Shown here: one piece after another, positions 40,001 through 56,048 of the stretch | Position numbering within the stretch: position 1 is the stretch's first letter | Layout of the letters: the number at the start of each line of letters is the position of its first letter | Assembly: GCF_040054535.1 (NCBI RefSeq) | Contig: NC_090791.1 | Span: 15,002,327-15,066,326 of the forward strand | DNA length: 64,000 nucleotides | DNA from: Antennarius striatus | Lineage: Eukaryota > Chordata > Actinopteri > Lophiiformes > Antennariidae | Direction of reading: 5' to 3' | Program-made: the position numbers and the translations under genes | Notes under the pieces: generated by a model | The model's input: only the letters and a program-made list of their open reading frames with translations | Database searches by the model: none | Told to the model about the DNA's origin: nothing

Positions 40001-43000
40001 CTAACTATGGCAACACAGGGTTTCATTGCACCGGTAAGGACACAGGAACACTCATCTTTTTCCAACATCCATTACTGAACCAATATTTGCACTGTAAATA
40101 TTTTAACAGAACTTTTTCACAAGTAGAGGTACCAACATGTCGTGCTATTCAACAGCAAATTTAATGAAACAGAACTTCCTGTCTCCTCAGCATTGAACTG
40201 CGACGATTTTCAAAAGGAAAACCTGAGAGAGCTAAAGGTATACCAGAAACAGAGTCGGTATGCATTAACACTTATCTAATATGTGTTGTGGCTCATACTT
40301 CTCTTTCATTATTGTCTTTTTCCTCAAACTTGCTCTAGGAATCTCAGGATGCATATAACTTTATGACGCAGTTGGGAAAAAGCTGTCTGGAGCTTAAAAA
40401 CCAGTCTGAGACTCCAACAGGAGTGGATGGAGCCAATACACTGACGGTATTTTTGCAAAATAAATTCATTATAACTACTAACTCTTAACTTGTTCGGGCC
40501 CCTTTGAGTATGACTGCATGGCCATGTCTGTGTACAATTTTGTAGACTGTTTACAATGACCTGATGTACGCAGCCTGAAAGTCTCATGCTTATGTGGCTC
40601 CCTCTGGCCCTCCTCTGCTGTGTAGAGACTGTTGTCTGTGGTCGACAAGCTTTTGTCCACTGGGGCCTTCAAGGATAAAAGGAAAGTCTCTGCCTTACTG
40701 GATATGGTGGAGAACAGCCTGAGGTTCATAGGACCTTTCCTTGGGCCCCCCGGAACAACGAAATCCTCCCCTCACACAGGTCAAAGCAATTCAAAGAAGC
40801 AGAATTTCTTCTTGGTTTCTTCGCTTTTTAAACACGGTCATAACTTGTTAATTATAAGTTGATCTTTGTATTTGGGTGCAGAGCTGCAGCTGCTGGTGCA
40901 CAGAGGGGTTGACTTACCCCACGGATCTGTAACTTTATCACTGAAACAAGCCCAGCTGGACATCCAGCTGGAGACAGCTGCTGGGGATCCCGTCCATTAC
41001 CCAGGTATGGTTCGTGTCTAAAATCATCACACTTTACCACTTTAATCAAGACACAGATGATCTGTAAATCCAATGAACATCATCCTCATCCAGTGTTGTT
41101 CTGCTGTGATTGCGGAAGGCTTTGCAACGGTGTCCTTGCTGAGCTTTGCAAACCTGGAGGACTCAGCAGACGGCTTCTTTAGTGGGATGAAATCGCGAGA
41201 TGACCGAAGATTCCAGATAAACTCTAAAATTGTGACCGCGACTGTCAGTAACAGAAACACGAGCTACCTCGAAGAGCCAGTTAAACTAACTTTCTACCAC
41301 CTGAAAAAGGTAGCATACAGGATCCTATCAGATGATAGAGAGGGCAGAATCTATCTCCACAGAAAGATGTCTTCTATACTGGCCATTATTTCTTTTTTTG
41401 TTTCGCAGTCATATAAATCTAACCACAGTTGTGTGTTCTGGGATTCCTCTGAGGGAGGAGGGAGGTGGTCTCCTCATGGCTGCAGCGTGGAAGAGTCCAA
41501 CCCTGAATACACTGTGTGTTCCTGCAGCCATCTGAGCAGCTTTGCTGTTCTCATGGCGCTCTATGAGATAGAGGTGAGATCCTGGACACATAGGAAAATC
41601 ACATCACCAACACTTCAGGGTTTACGGTTGGATTTTCAATCTTTTCCTACTGTAATGTGATTCTCATCTCTCTGTCCTGACAGGACAAGTTTGAGCTACA
41701 GCTGATCACATGGATCGGTTTGTCCCTGTCACTAATTTGTCTGTTCATCTGCATCCTGACGTTCTGGCTGGTTCGCTCAATCCAAAGTCCAAGAACCACC
41801 ATCCACTTGCACCTCTGCATCAGCCTCTTCATTGCCACCCTTATCTTCCTTGTGGGAATCTCTCAGACAGAGAACCAAGTAAATACTTCTGTAAAAGTTC
41901 TCACAGTCAAACTGCTAGTGAGCCCAATGTTATTTCCTGAAACCTCTGAATACAGCAAGGGAATAGACACTGAGCAGCCATGCAGCTACTGAATGATTTA
42001 TGTGGGTGCCAGAGATTTATAAACAACAATTCAGCAAGTTGCTCACGATTCCTTTCTCCCAATTTCCCAGAATCCTCTGTCCTTTTTCACTGCTGTCATG
42101 CTGATCATCATCTCTCTCCCTGCTGCATTAGGTTGGCTGTGCAGTGGTAGCAGGGCTCCTGCATTTCTTCTATCTGGCAGCATTTTGCTGGATGTGTCTG
42201 GAGGGCATACAGCTCTTCAGGATGGTTGTCCTGGTCTTTAACACCAACTTCAAACCTCTTTGTATGATGGTAGGGGGCTATGGAGTCCCAGCTGTAATTG
42301 TTGCTGTTTCAGCCTTAACCAATGCCAAGGGATATGGTACTGAGAGATAGTAAGATTCCTCTACTGATGCTGATTTTATTTTAGTTCCTTTTCATATCCA
42401 ATCCAGATCCTGTTAGAATATGGTCTTTTATATAAAGTTTCAATTTTTTGCAGTTGTTGGCTAAATCTGGAATTAATTTGGAGTTTCTTGGGCCCTGCCT
42501 GCATCATCATCATTGTGAGTTAGAAAAAACAACAATGATGAATATCCCTAAAATAGATGTCAGAATTGTCTAAAGCTTAATCTCCTATAATTTTCAGATA
42601 AACATTTCCTTCTTTGTCCTGACTTTGTGGAAGTTAGCGCAGAAGTTCTCAAGTTTAAACCCTGACCTGGACAAACTGCAGAAAATAAAGTGAGTCAGCA
42701 GCAACACACAAGCTTCTGCACACGTATGCTCAGTACATGTGAACGAAGAGTACATGTGTATGTAAACGTGTGGGTAAATGTTTTGAAAGTGAGACTACAC
42801 ATTTTCCATGTGTAATAAATGATGTGTCTCAGTAAAGATAAGGAGAAAAAATATATAAATATAATAATATAAAAACTACAAGCTCTTATCTGCCACAGTC
42901 TCAGATTTAAACCTTATGTGTATTTGTCTCCCCCTGCAGGTTATTCACCATTACTGCAGTTGCTCAGCTGTGCCTGTTGGGCACCATGTGGATATTTGGT

Positions 43001-43722
43001 TGTTTCCAGTTTGAGAAGGGCACGATAATCATGTCATATCTCTTTACAATCTTCGGCAGCCTTCAGGGCGTCATGCTGTTTGTCATGCACTGTCTGTTTG
43101 CCAAACAGGTCAGTTACCATCCTCTCAAAAATAACTTTGCTGCTGTCTCTGATGCCAAAACTCACTTTGGATTCTTATTTTAGGTGAGGGAAGAATATGG
43201 AAAACTCCTTTCCAGATTATGTGCACCTACAAAGAAGAGATACTCAGAGTTAAGTTGGTCACATTCTGCAAAAGCTCAAGTAAGAATCTATGTATTCTTC
43301 ACTACAGTATCTATGGCTCAAAGAGAATATCATGTGACGTGTTGGTGGTGAAGTCCATTAATTTACTTTTTCTGAGCAAACTATACTTTTTGTATGGAAC
43401 TGGATGTCACACCTTTAGCATTTGGTTAGCAGTAAGATCTTAAGAAATCCAGTGTAGATAATTCAATTGAAGTACATTTTTGGAGCCCTTGCAAATTCAA
43501 ACAAGACATGGTCTTTTCCAGGGCTTGATAACTGAAAATAACAAGGTATTACAGGAGATGAGAAGTGAAGCGTGGAGTATCTGGGTGACAGAGTAGACCC
43601 TGTCAAGATTATGAAAGAGTAGCCTACTGAAAGTGTCAGTTTTGATTGATTAGGTCACATCTCTTTTCTCTGGTCCTCAGGCATCTAAGAGTACCCAGGA
43701 CACGGGAGAGTCTCACATGTGA
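37058..43722 (+). CDS. adgre5: Adhesion G protein-coupled receptor E5-like (CD97 type), 19 exons, 788 aa
   Basis: Coding exons: 37058-37088, 38638-38718, 38823-38993, 39107-39259, 39436-39582, 39911-40033, 40191-40237, 40339-40446, 40626-40779, 40882-41004, 41119-41309, 41409-41573, 41684-41878, 42132-42349, 42454-42514, 42598-42689, 42940-43108, 43184-43279, 43681-43722. All have GT-AG borders and matching phases. The product is a cell-surface adhesion receptor. Signal peptide about 1-27; four EGF modules about 38-235, one per phase-1 exon, the middle two with DINEC/DIDEC calcium-binding starts; GAIN about 236-443. The GPS motif (CVFW, GC, CSCSHLSSFAVLM) retains HL-S for autocleavage. Seven TM segments include HLHLCISLF (TM2), AAFCWMCLEG (TM3) and WSFLGP (TM5). 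The tail ends TQDTGESHM. In mammals CD97 binds CD55 and integrins on leukocytes; the fish ligand is unknown. The exon 11 acceptor (GCGGAAG) is weak, but only it keeps frame. E5 rather than another E-subfamily paralogue is inferred from the tail and EGF number. Confidence 0.88.
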
Positions 43723-43947
43723 AGAGCTTCAAACAGATGTGGGAGCCAAGTCTGATTTATCTCCTGAGGACTGCCATCTCAGACATATGTACAACTACCG
43801 CACTACCATTTATAGTCATTATATCTGTGTTGTTTAGTGAGAAGTGTTGTAAATATTTTTATTTTTTCATTATAAGCTATTAAATGGGAGCCTTGGTCAG
43901 TTAAAGATATGTCTATTGTCCTATACAAAACAGTTTTTAAATGTTGA

Positions 43948-43953
43948 AATAAA
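43948..43953 (+). terminator. Putative adgre5 polyadenylation signal
   Basis: AATAAA lies 226 bases after the stop codon in AT-rich DNA, a plausible 3' end for the receptor mRNA. Confidence 0.55.
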
Positions 43954-44739
43954 TTGCATAATACAGGCTAGTCTGCAAGACAATGTAAGATAATGCATAT
44001 TTAAAGCTAGTGTCCTTTAATTTCATATCAACCGTTTATTGTCCCACATTGCAAATAAGTATTTAATTGAAAATAAAATCAAACCAACAGAACAATTTTG
44101 GACAATAAAATCTAAATGATACTTGATAGCATAAGGATATATTTTATCGAGTACACATGATAGGATGTGTTGTGTCCTCCAGGTACTTAATTAAACAAAG
44201 ATAATCTTGATAGATCATTTTAAGGCAATCGATTTTTTTTTCTGTGTATCTTCTCAACCTCATTTAAATGCATTCATCCAAATATGATCAACAAAAAAGC
44301 GGAAAGACAGATGATTGTAATTCACATGTTTGTGTGCATATTACAAGGAAATGTGTAGTCACTCCTGCCTTATTCAGCGTGTTGTAAAAGGATACATGTA
44401 TTATATAAAATCTATATATTAGAAGAGTTAATTAATTTGCCAATTTCAGACAGAAAATGTTTCAAAACTTGAATATTTACCAAACAACTTTATATTAAAT
44501 ATATATTCCTTGTGCTTGTACATCTTGCCTAATGCCAAACAATTACACTTGAATTACTTTAATAAAGAAATAGAATAAAAAAGTTATTTTTGTTATTATG
44601 AGAACACATATTTTGGCAAATGGAATAAGTAATGCAATAATTTGGCAAGATACAGAACCCAGTACTGTTGGTGTGAAGTATTAGTGTGACTAGTTAGACC
44701 ATCCAGAGAAAGCATAAGCTGTCGCTCGTGCTTGGAGAG

Positions 44740-44814
44740 TCCTGTTGGGATTCTCTGTCTGTTAAAGTGCTTTGAAATGTCTGCTGAAGTTATTAAGCGC
44801 TATACAAATACAGG
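44740..44814 (+). mobile_element. L2-like LINE 3' tail
   Basis: GTTAAAGTGCTTTGAAATG followed by TTAAGCGCTATACAAATACA matches the 3' end of fish L2-type LINEs (AAAGCGCTTTG...GGCGCTATATAAAT), which normally terminate in ATTGA-type repeats, as here. Confidence 0.65.
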
Positions 44815-44934
<120 letters not shown>

Positions 44935-46960
44935 CTGGTAACCAGTTCAACCAGGTGGTTCCTGTTACACTACAATATGACTGTTAGTGTGACAAGGGGA
45001 ATGCTTTAAGTGGTTCAGCAGTCTACAAGAATGCACTATATTTAGACCATTTACCAGTCCATTTACATGATGATCTGAAGGAAAACTCTAAAGTCTCTAC
45101 TTAAATAAACATTCACTGTAAAAACATAAATATCCCTGCATTTTACCTCTTTCAAGACACTATATTGAGACGCTGTGGGTGGGTTTTTCAGATTTACACT
45201 CAGCTTCTTCTTCCAGAAAACTTAAGGGCAGAGTTTAGTTAGCATCTTATCTTATTACATCTTGGGAATTAATGATTATAGCCCCAGTTCAGTGCAGGAA
45301 ATTAGATGCATTTGAGAGAGTAAATTAGAAAATTTTCCCGACAAGTAACTTATTTTGCAGCTCAGATATTCATTTAGCACTGGATCAATACTACACAATG
45401 AAAATGACTTCTCAGATCCCCTCTGGTTCAAAGGATCAAGAGGAAAGATGAACAGATGGAACACATCCAGGGAGGAAGAATGAGAACAATGCAAGTCCAT
45501 CATATTCATATAAGATAGTTGCCAAGCCACTCTAGGGACAGTCAGGCCAGGGACAGAATGAAATTACAACGAGCGAGGGAAAAGAAAATAAGGGCAAAAG
45601 CAAATTAATATGAACCACGGTGATAAATGAATATTGTAATTCAAGCAGCTTTGCAGACAAAAACATTTTTCTTGGTCACATATTCCACTCAAAACAACTC
45701 AAATTTCTGAAGGAAAGCATAATATATTATTCATGAAGATTTAAATGTAATTTCATAAGTGACATATTTGCCACATTATTTTCTTATGGCAAATTCGACT
45801 ACAGTATGACTAGGAGTTGGATCATCATGAAAGATACTAATTCTAATTCTAATTCTATTTAATCTACTTTCATTATAGATGTGAGATGGGAGGCAATTCA
45901 CACATCCCACTAAAGTTTTTTAAGACACAAATAATGGAGGGAGGATATGTCCCATAAGGTCAACAGGGTATTAATTTAATATGGCTGAGTCGCTGACATA
46001 TGTTGTGAAAAGAACAGAACAGTATTCTGTGACAGAGAAATTAAACAGACTAGACAGGGAGCAGAGTGAATCCCATGACTTTTAATGTTCTGCTGCTTTA
46101 GTGGTGTTGACACAAGGAGAAGCAGTGGAATTTAATCATTCTCTCTGAGGCTTTATGTGGTCCTTCATAACCTTTGAAGGTCTGTAACATGAGCAGGTTA
46201 TGTGGTAGGTGCTCATAAATCAAGTGTGGAGTTATGAGACTGGTATCAAGAGTGAAATAATTATTTGTAATCGTACGAAAATATGCAGAAGAAGCAATTC
46301 AGGTGAAAAATTCACTTTCCTCTTGTCTTAGGAACATAGCAATGCCTGGAATCCTGCAGAAATCGAGGCTCTTGCAAGATTTACATGCAGTCTGTATGTC
46401 TGTGGAATTCATTGTTTAAATTATAATTATTCTTGAGAAAAAGAAAGGATTAACCAGCAAGCGTCATCAAGCTTAATCCCTAGAGTAAAACACAAAATGT
46501 ATCACAATAGACTGCATTTTGTTCATGCAAATGAGAATACAATTGAGGTTGATCACAGCAGATATCGGGTGGCAGGACAAAGACAAGCCTGAAAGGAGGG
46601 GGAATCCAAATGATCACATCCCACATCTGCTTCTGTAGCACAATAGTGAGTGAGAAAAGTAATTTATAAAAAGTGTTTGTATTTGTCAGAATGGTTCTGT
46701 CCATGTTTACCTAGAAAGCACTTGTGCTTGTATAATAATCAAACACTAAAATCAATAATCAAGAAAGGGAGTCTTATTATTCCAAGGCTTCTTTGAATGA
46801 TCGAACTATTAATGACCTGATTTTCTTCATTTCATGCAAATAAAGATGAAACTGAATCAAAATCCGATATACTGTATAAACAAATAAATTGACGTGGTCA
46901 CAATCACAAAACATCAAAACGTTGTCTTTGCAGTTTTATCTCAGTGAAAACAGGAGTGGT
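44935..46960. other. Intergenic DNA between adgre5 and slc27a1
   Basis: No exon or repeat family recognised; AT-rich unique sequence. Confidence 0.55.
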
Positions 46961-47648
46961 TGATCTTCGGGGAGGAAGTGGAACACGGTGGGAGTGTTTA
47001 AGGGATGGTGAGCGAGTTTCGCAGCATTCAGGGAAAGTCGTTAGTAGTCTGTGCCGGTACGACGCTAAATAGTCGCTCCACCGAATCTGGTCGTAACGGA
47101 ATTAGTTTTGTCCAATAAACGTTGAGGAAAGCTTGACGAGCATTGAACCTGACCAATGGCTGAGCGGTTCGTGAAACCTGACACCGGGGTGGGCGGTGCT
47201 GCCGAGGCATCATCTAAATTCAATATGGAGTACAGAGACTAGCCTCATACTGATTCACTCAGCATTTCACTGCTTTTATTCATAATCGCGTGTGTTTTTG
47301 AACGTGCAGAATGAATGATGTGCTCTCCCCGGTCGGTGCTATCCTCCAGGTTCCGCTTGTGACATATTTGTAAATGTCGTTTATTTGTAAATGATGTACT
47401 AGCATAGTGAACAACAAGCGTGCTAGCGACAAGTGATCTGTAGAAGTGTGGAAAACACAAACTAGGTTACTTATTTATATTTTTAAAAAGTTGCATCGCG
47501 CATGTTTTGGACGCTGTCAGCATTCGTTAAAAAAATAATTTAATTATTTGCGCGAAATTCAATAAATTAGGCCTAAATTACAAGTTTTGATCGTCGGGGA
47601 GGTTTTTTAGGTGAAAGGTGTCGTCGCTCCAGGCAGCTCAGACCGGAG
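46960..47648 (+). promoter_or_regulatory. slc27a1 promoter and putative non-coding exon 1
   Basis: This stretch is clearly richer in CpG than its surroundings. It contains two CCAAT boxes (47112-47116, 47152-47156) and a GC box GGGCGG (47191-47196). A consensus donor (GGAG|GTGAGT) ends a likely non-coding exon at 47648. The acceptor for the ATG exon would be near 48545 or 48552. Exon 1 and the start site are inferred. Confidence 0.5.
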
Positions 47649-48004
47649 GTGAGTGCCGTGTGTTCATGACGGCCTGCATGTCAATGTTTTACTGAGAACT
47701 GATTTTGTGTTGATTTTGTGTGCCTTTAGGGATTAGCTAATCTCAGTTTACAGTTGACATTTGAATTGGTAACAATAGTAAACCCCCACCGTATGGCAGG
47801 TTTGTTGTCAAAACATGTTATTTATCAGATGTTTGCAGTGACAATGCTGTACTGTAACCCCCTGCTGACAGTGAAGCAGGGTAACCTGGTGATCCCCTGG
47901 ACTTATTTTGATTCTTCGGGCGTTAGAAACCTTTAGCGTTTAAAGGTGTGATGGGTTCCATTATGTGTCAGATAATCCTATAAAAAATTATTTCTCCATC
48001 CTCC

Positions 48005-48500
48005 AAAAGGGATAACAATACCAAGCAGACCTCAAAGTCCACCAAAGCTTGGATTAAGAAGTCCTTGAAATTTCTAGAGCGGCCGTCAGTCGCCTGACTT
48101 GAATTCCTTTCAAAATCCCTGATGGGGTTTTAAGGAAGGTGGTTGAAGTAAATGTTACAGAACTGGAGTTCTTTGTCCATGGGGAGTTGTGAATGCAGCA
48201 AGTTGTATCATCAGGTGTCGTACAAACACAAAAGTTACCTGTTTAGACTTTTGCAACTGTTGCGTTTCTTGTTTTGTGTATTTTTGTGTGGTTTCCAAGG
48301 TGGCAGCTAATGAGGATCCAAATTAATGAGGGAATAAAAATGGATTTTGGGTTATATTTGAAAAAAAAAAAAAAGGTTCTGTTTTTTCAGAATATAACTT
48401 TTATTGATTAATTTTGTTATAGCAAAAAAGCAGGTAAATGGAACATTTGTCAGTAGCCCTAATATACAGTGAGGTGTGAATAATTTTGTATACAGTATCG
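48005..48500 (+). mobile_element. Tc1/mariner transposase remnant in the slc27a1 5' intron
   Basis: Forward frames read DNNTKQTSKSTKAWIKKS, LKFLERPS, then (shifted) QSPDLNSFQNP-stop-WGFKEGG. These parallel the D-N-D-x-K-H-T...S-P-D-L-N-P-I-E-N-L-W segment of Tc1-family DDE transposases. Near 48466 the text ACAGTGAGGTGTGAATAATTTTG resembles a Tc1-type terminus. Stops and frameshifts show it is inactive. Confidence 0.7.
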
Positions 48501-48597
48501 GTTAAGTTTTATAGCTAATTAAAATCATCTCTCATGTGCTGTAAGGGCTCAGTTTCCCAAATGAAAACCATCTTTCTCAATTTAATCCTTGACAAGA

Positions 48598-52346
<3,749 letters not shown>

Positions 52347-53197
52347 CCTGGAGGTTATAACAGGGAAACAGTGTGATGCATTATGCATAGGCTTAGAGTG
52401 AGGACCTGTCGGTCTCGGTACACCACTTACCTGATCGTAACCTTTCAGGGAAAGAGTTCAGAATATTACTTACATAGGCAGAGACTCTGTACAGATCATG
52501 TTTTGACACTGTATGAGTAACAAAGCAGGACTTAACAGGAGGGCATTTACTCTCTTTTTATTTCATAACTTAAATACATGAACACCTCAAAACATTTTTC
52601 AACATGTACATAAAGTGGGTACCTCCCACGATAGTACTAATGCTTACAATAGTATATGCGGGACAGCGAGGGGGAGCAAAACTGTTACAGGGTATTTTTA
52701 TACCCGTTTGATATATGCAGCAGAAATATTTCTGTATAGGTTGAAGCAATACTTTTATGTGAAGCTAAACATTTGTGTGTTTGGAGGCTGAAAGACTGCA
52801 CTTTATCATGCAGTACCTGTTACAGCTAGATCTAGCACTAATCATAGAGTTTTATAATGTCATGGACAGCTAACTTCGCTGGTCGTTTTTTAACTCCTTA
52901 ACAGCAGCAGCACAGATTTACAAATGCACAAAAGCTGTTACAATATGTGCCTTATATGAAACTTCAAATCAATGATTCATCTGTATTTATACTTTTCTTG
53001 AAAAGGAGCTCTAAAGATTGTGGAAGTCACAGTTATGATTTTAAGTTATGCGTCACACACAGTGATGGTCATTTTACGTGCAAATTTTATCACTGTAATA
53101 CACAGGTGTTAAAGGCTATATAAGTTTTCACAATTTCACATCTCATGTTGGTTTACTTGTCGTTACTCAAAATGTTTCAAAACTCTTTCTATTCTTC

Positions 53198-53203
53198 ATT
53201 AAA
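53198..53203 (+). terminator. Putative slc27a1 polyadenylation signal
   Basis: ATTAAA, 852 bases after the stop and 140 bases from the convergent TRIM stop codon. No canonical AATAAA was seen between them. Confidence 0.4.
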
Positions 53204-53342
53204 GATGTTATCCGTTTCCTTTCTTGGAAATTGAGTCCATTCTTTTCCTCTTTTTTCAGCTCTTGAACAAACAAAACTTTTATAATCCTTGCAAGCTAAG
53301 CAGCTCCTCATATTTTTGATTTTGAATGACAGTTAATGTGAA

Positions 53343-55975
53343 TTAATAGTCCGTGGACAAGGAGATCCTCGAGGGCAGGATTTTCAGTGGATGCTCTTTG
53401 CAAGCCGTGCAAAAGTAAGGGAAGGTTCTTGGTGCGATGATATCTGTGAAGGTGTAGAGCGGTGTTCTCTCTGTGGGGTCGTAGAAGGTCACCTTTCCTC
53501 TGTCCATGTCTAGAACTACTCGGATCACTTCTGGAGGCTTGTTCATGTTCAGGGGTTCCCACGGCGCGGTGCAGGCCTTGTGCTCTCCATTACGAAACCT
53601 TATAGTCCAGAATCCCTCTGCTGGCGTCAGTACATGCTTGCCTTTCCTCTCTATGGACTTGCTAGCTACTCCTACCACCCAGTAGGTGTTGTCCTTCACT
53701 TCAACATCCCAGCTGTGGCGTCCAGAGGAATAGCTCTCTGCAGCCAGCATCTCAGCGCTGATGTCGAAGCGTTCTGGGTTATCCGGCAGCTTGAAAATCT
53801 GGTTGCTGTTCCGCACCACTGTGAGATCCTCAGAGAGGCTGAAGCAGCTAGCAGCTGTGTTAGGGTCTATGATCACAGGACCTGGACAGGAAAAGGAGGG
53901 TTAGAAAGCAAGCTAGTCAACGCATGTGACTAATTTGAGGAGCCTCACTGTATTTAATTGTCCTCTTCATCTTCTCCCACACTTTGAATTTCAGAGAGCC
54001 CAAGTGCTTGGCTACGTCAATCAGAGCACCAGAAATCAACTGTGGGTCAGGAGATGTTTTCCAGGTTCTGAAAAAAATATTTCTGCTGTTAGTTACTGAA
54101 AACCATGCCTGAATTGCTATTTTATGATAAAATGAATGGAATCCAAAGGGTGGCAATAACTATTACCTCCTTATTGTTTCCTTATAATTCTGAAAATAAA
54201 GAAGACAATTTTCACAATGTTCAAATGAATATGAGACCCATTTCTGGATGAACTTTATTTTTTAATATGTCTTAAGTAGTGTGGTTAGCTACCTGAAGGA
54301 ACGGGACATCTGGAGATAGCATCTCCTGCTCCACTACTCTGATGGAGTTGGAAAGAGAAGTAATTTCACTATTCATTTCCAGAATCTTCTGGTTAATCAT
54401 TTGATCCTTCTGATCTTTCTCAGCCTTTAAGGCAGAAACTCTGGCAGCCTCCTGCTCATTCAGGAAAACACGAAGAGCCTCAAATTCCTCCTTTATCTGC
54501 GTTTCCGTGTGTTCTGCTTGGTTCTGAACAGAGACATGATTGATCATACATCAATACTTTCAATCACTGGCTCTTGATTGTTTAACAGAATATATTGTCA
54601 ATACCTTGACATGTTCTGACATTTCCTCACAGACTGTTTTTGCCTTCTTGTATACCTGCAGCTTCTCTTTCAAAGGCAGCAGTGCACTCTTCAGTTCCTC
54701 CTGTAAAGTCAGTGACATCACATAAAAACAAGGTCAGTCTGACAGGTGGTTAAGTAGACAGAACAATGTCTGACTTTCAGCTGCTGCGTGCTATTTCATG
54801 CACAATAGTACCCACATTAAGTTGGGACAAATCTATAAAAGATTTAATGTCCTGCCTGCAAGTTTTATCAGGCTTGTGCATTGTGAAATCAGGGTAGAGA
54901 AAAATATGGCAACCAGATGCACTTCACATTACTAGATTGAGACGAGTAGAATGAATATAATGTCACAGAAATGGTGGGAGTCGAATTTCAGTCCTCTGGG
55001 GACTCCAACGGCAACAGCAAACCAAAAATATAACACTATTATTAGAGCGTTAATGAACTCAGCCAAACACCTTCATACATACAGTATCAGTATATCAGAC
55101 TGAAAGGAGTACAAATATCACAAGAAAATCAAAGACCACACCTGTGGGGAAAAAAATGCAAACATGCATTGCATTAAAATAAAACTGATATTCAAGGTTC
55201 CATGTCCTCTAATTATTAAGCGTGTTTGACATTTCATTTCACTTATCTCTCCATTTACTTTTCTTTATTTTTAATTAGCATTACATACTAGTCTATTAAA
55301 ACAAACTATTTCAGTGTTTATTCCAGCCATAATCATCAGCAGTAAATCACAGGAAGAGGTTTTTATTTCTCAAGCAGTTGATATTGAACAATGTGCTCAA
55401 ATAAAAAACATTTGCTTCCAGTGTGTTTAGTCTTAAGACTGATGTGAGCGATCCATAACTCCTTTTCCTACCTTACAGTCATGAACACCTTCCCCAATGG
55501 GATAGAGCCTGTGTCCAGTGTGTGCTGCTGCTTTCCCACACAAACCACACAATGGCTCCAAGTCCTCCAAACAGAAGAGTGTCAGCTTTTCTCCATGCTC
55601 CTTACAAGTAATTGAGCCATTCTTGCTTTTGGACTCACAGGACCTGTTCAGCACAGAGCTCATCAGCATTTGATCCATGGAGGAACGGCGCCAGCACAAA
55701 GGACAATAGTGTGAATCCCCACTGCCTTGTGTCTCCCAGCTGTCTTTCAGGCAAGCCTGACAGAATCTGTGTCAGCAAGTAAGCGCCACTGGTTGATTGA
55801 GTGTATGGCCACAAATTAGACAGGAAAGGTCATCAAGATGAGTGCGTCGGGTGACCATTCTGTTTGACAAGGTTTTGATGACAGGGCAGGATGTGGAGTC
55901 TCCTCCCACAACTCTGCAGGGCAACCTCATCTTAACCCCAGGAATAAGTGTCAATACCTTTGCCCCAAAAAGCAT
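53343..55975 (-). CDS. TRIM35-like RING/B-box/coiled-coil/PRY-SPRY gene with in-frame stop in RING
   Basis: Minus-strand exons in order: 55975-55472, 54700-54605, 54523-54293, 54189-54167, 54067-53949, 53881-53343. Phases are consistent and the total is 504 codons, the usual TRIM35-like structure including the 23-base exon (NYKETIRR). Exon 1 encodes a RING ([16 protein letters not shown]-stop-HRFCQAC ... CPLC) and B-box ([15 protein letters not shown]...HTGHRL). Exons 2-3 are coiled coil. The last exon is PRY-SPRY ([36 protein letters not shown]). Codon 68 (55774-55772) is TGA where the family has Gly between Cys and His; one base (GGA to TGA) explains it. All other exons are open, so this is a recent null, a polymorphism, a sequence error, or a gene using another first exon. 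Family members are E3 ubiquitin ligases, many in antiviral signalling; the role here is inferred. ATG at 55858 is an alternative start. Confidence 0.8.
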
Positions 55976-56035
55976 CTTGTCTTACACTCCCTTGTGTTGA
56001 GCATGCACATTACACGTTGTCAGATAAACACACCT

Positions 56036-56048
56036 GAGAATGAAACAA
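56036..56048 (+). promoter_or_regulatory. Possible ISRE-like site upstream of the TRIM gene
   Basis: GAGAATGAAACA lies about 60 bp upstream of the proximal TRIM exon and differs from the interferon-response core GAAANNGAAAC by one base. It is a single weak match only. Confidence 0.2.

Noticed and set aside
41073-41118. In-frame upstream extension of adgre5 exon 11 (MNIILIQCCSAVIAEG)
   Set aside because: An acceptor at 41090 would give phase 0 and clash with the phase-1 end of exon 10, so the shorter exon is preferred.
53580-53933. 117-codon plus-strand open frame
   Set aside because: Antisense to the PRY-SPRY exon.
55772-55774. TGA read as selenocysteine in the TRIM RING
   Set aside because: No TRIM selenoprotein is known, and the position is a Gly in relatives, not Cys. 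No SECIS was sought by computation, but a point mutation is simpler.
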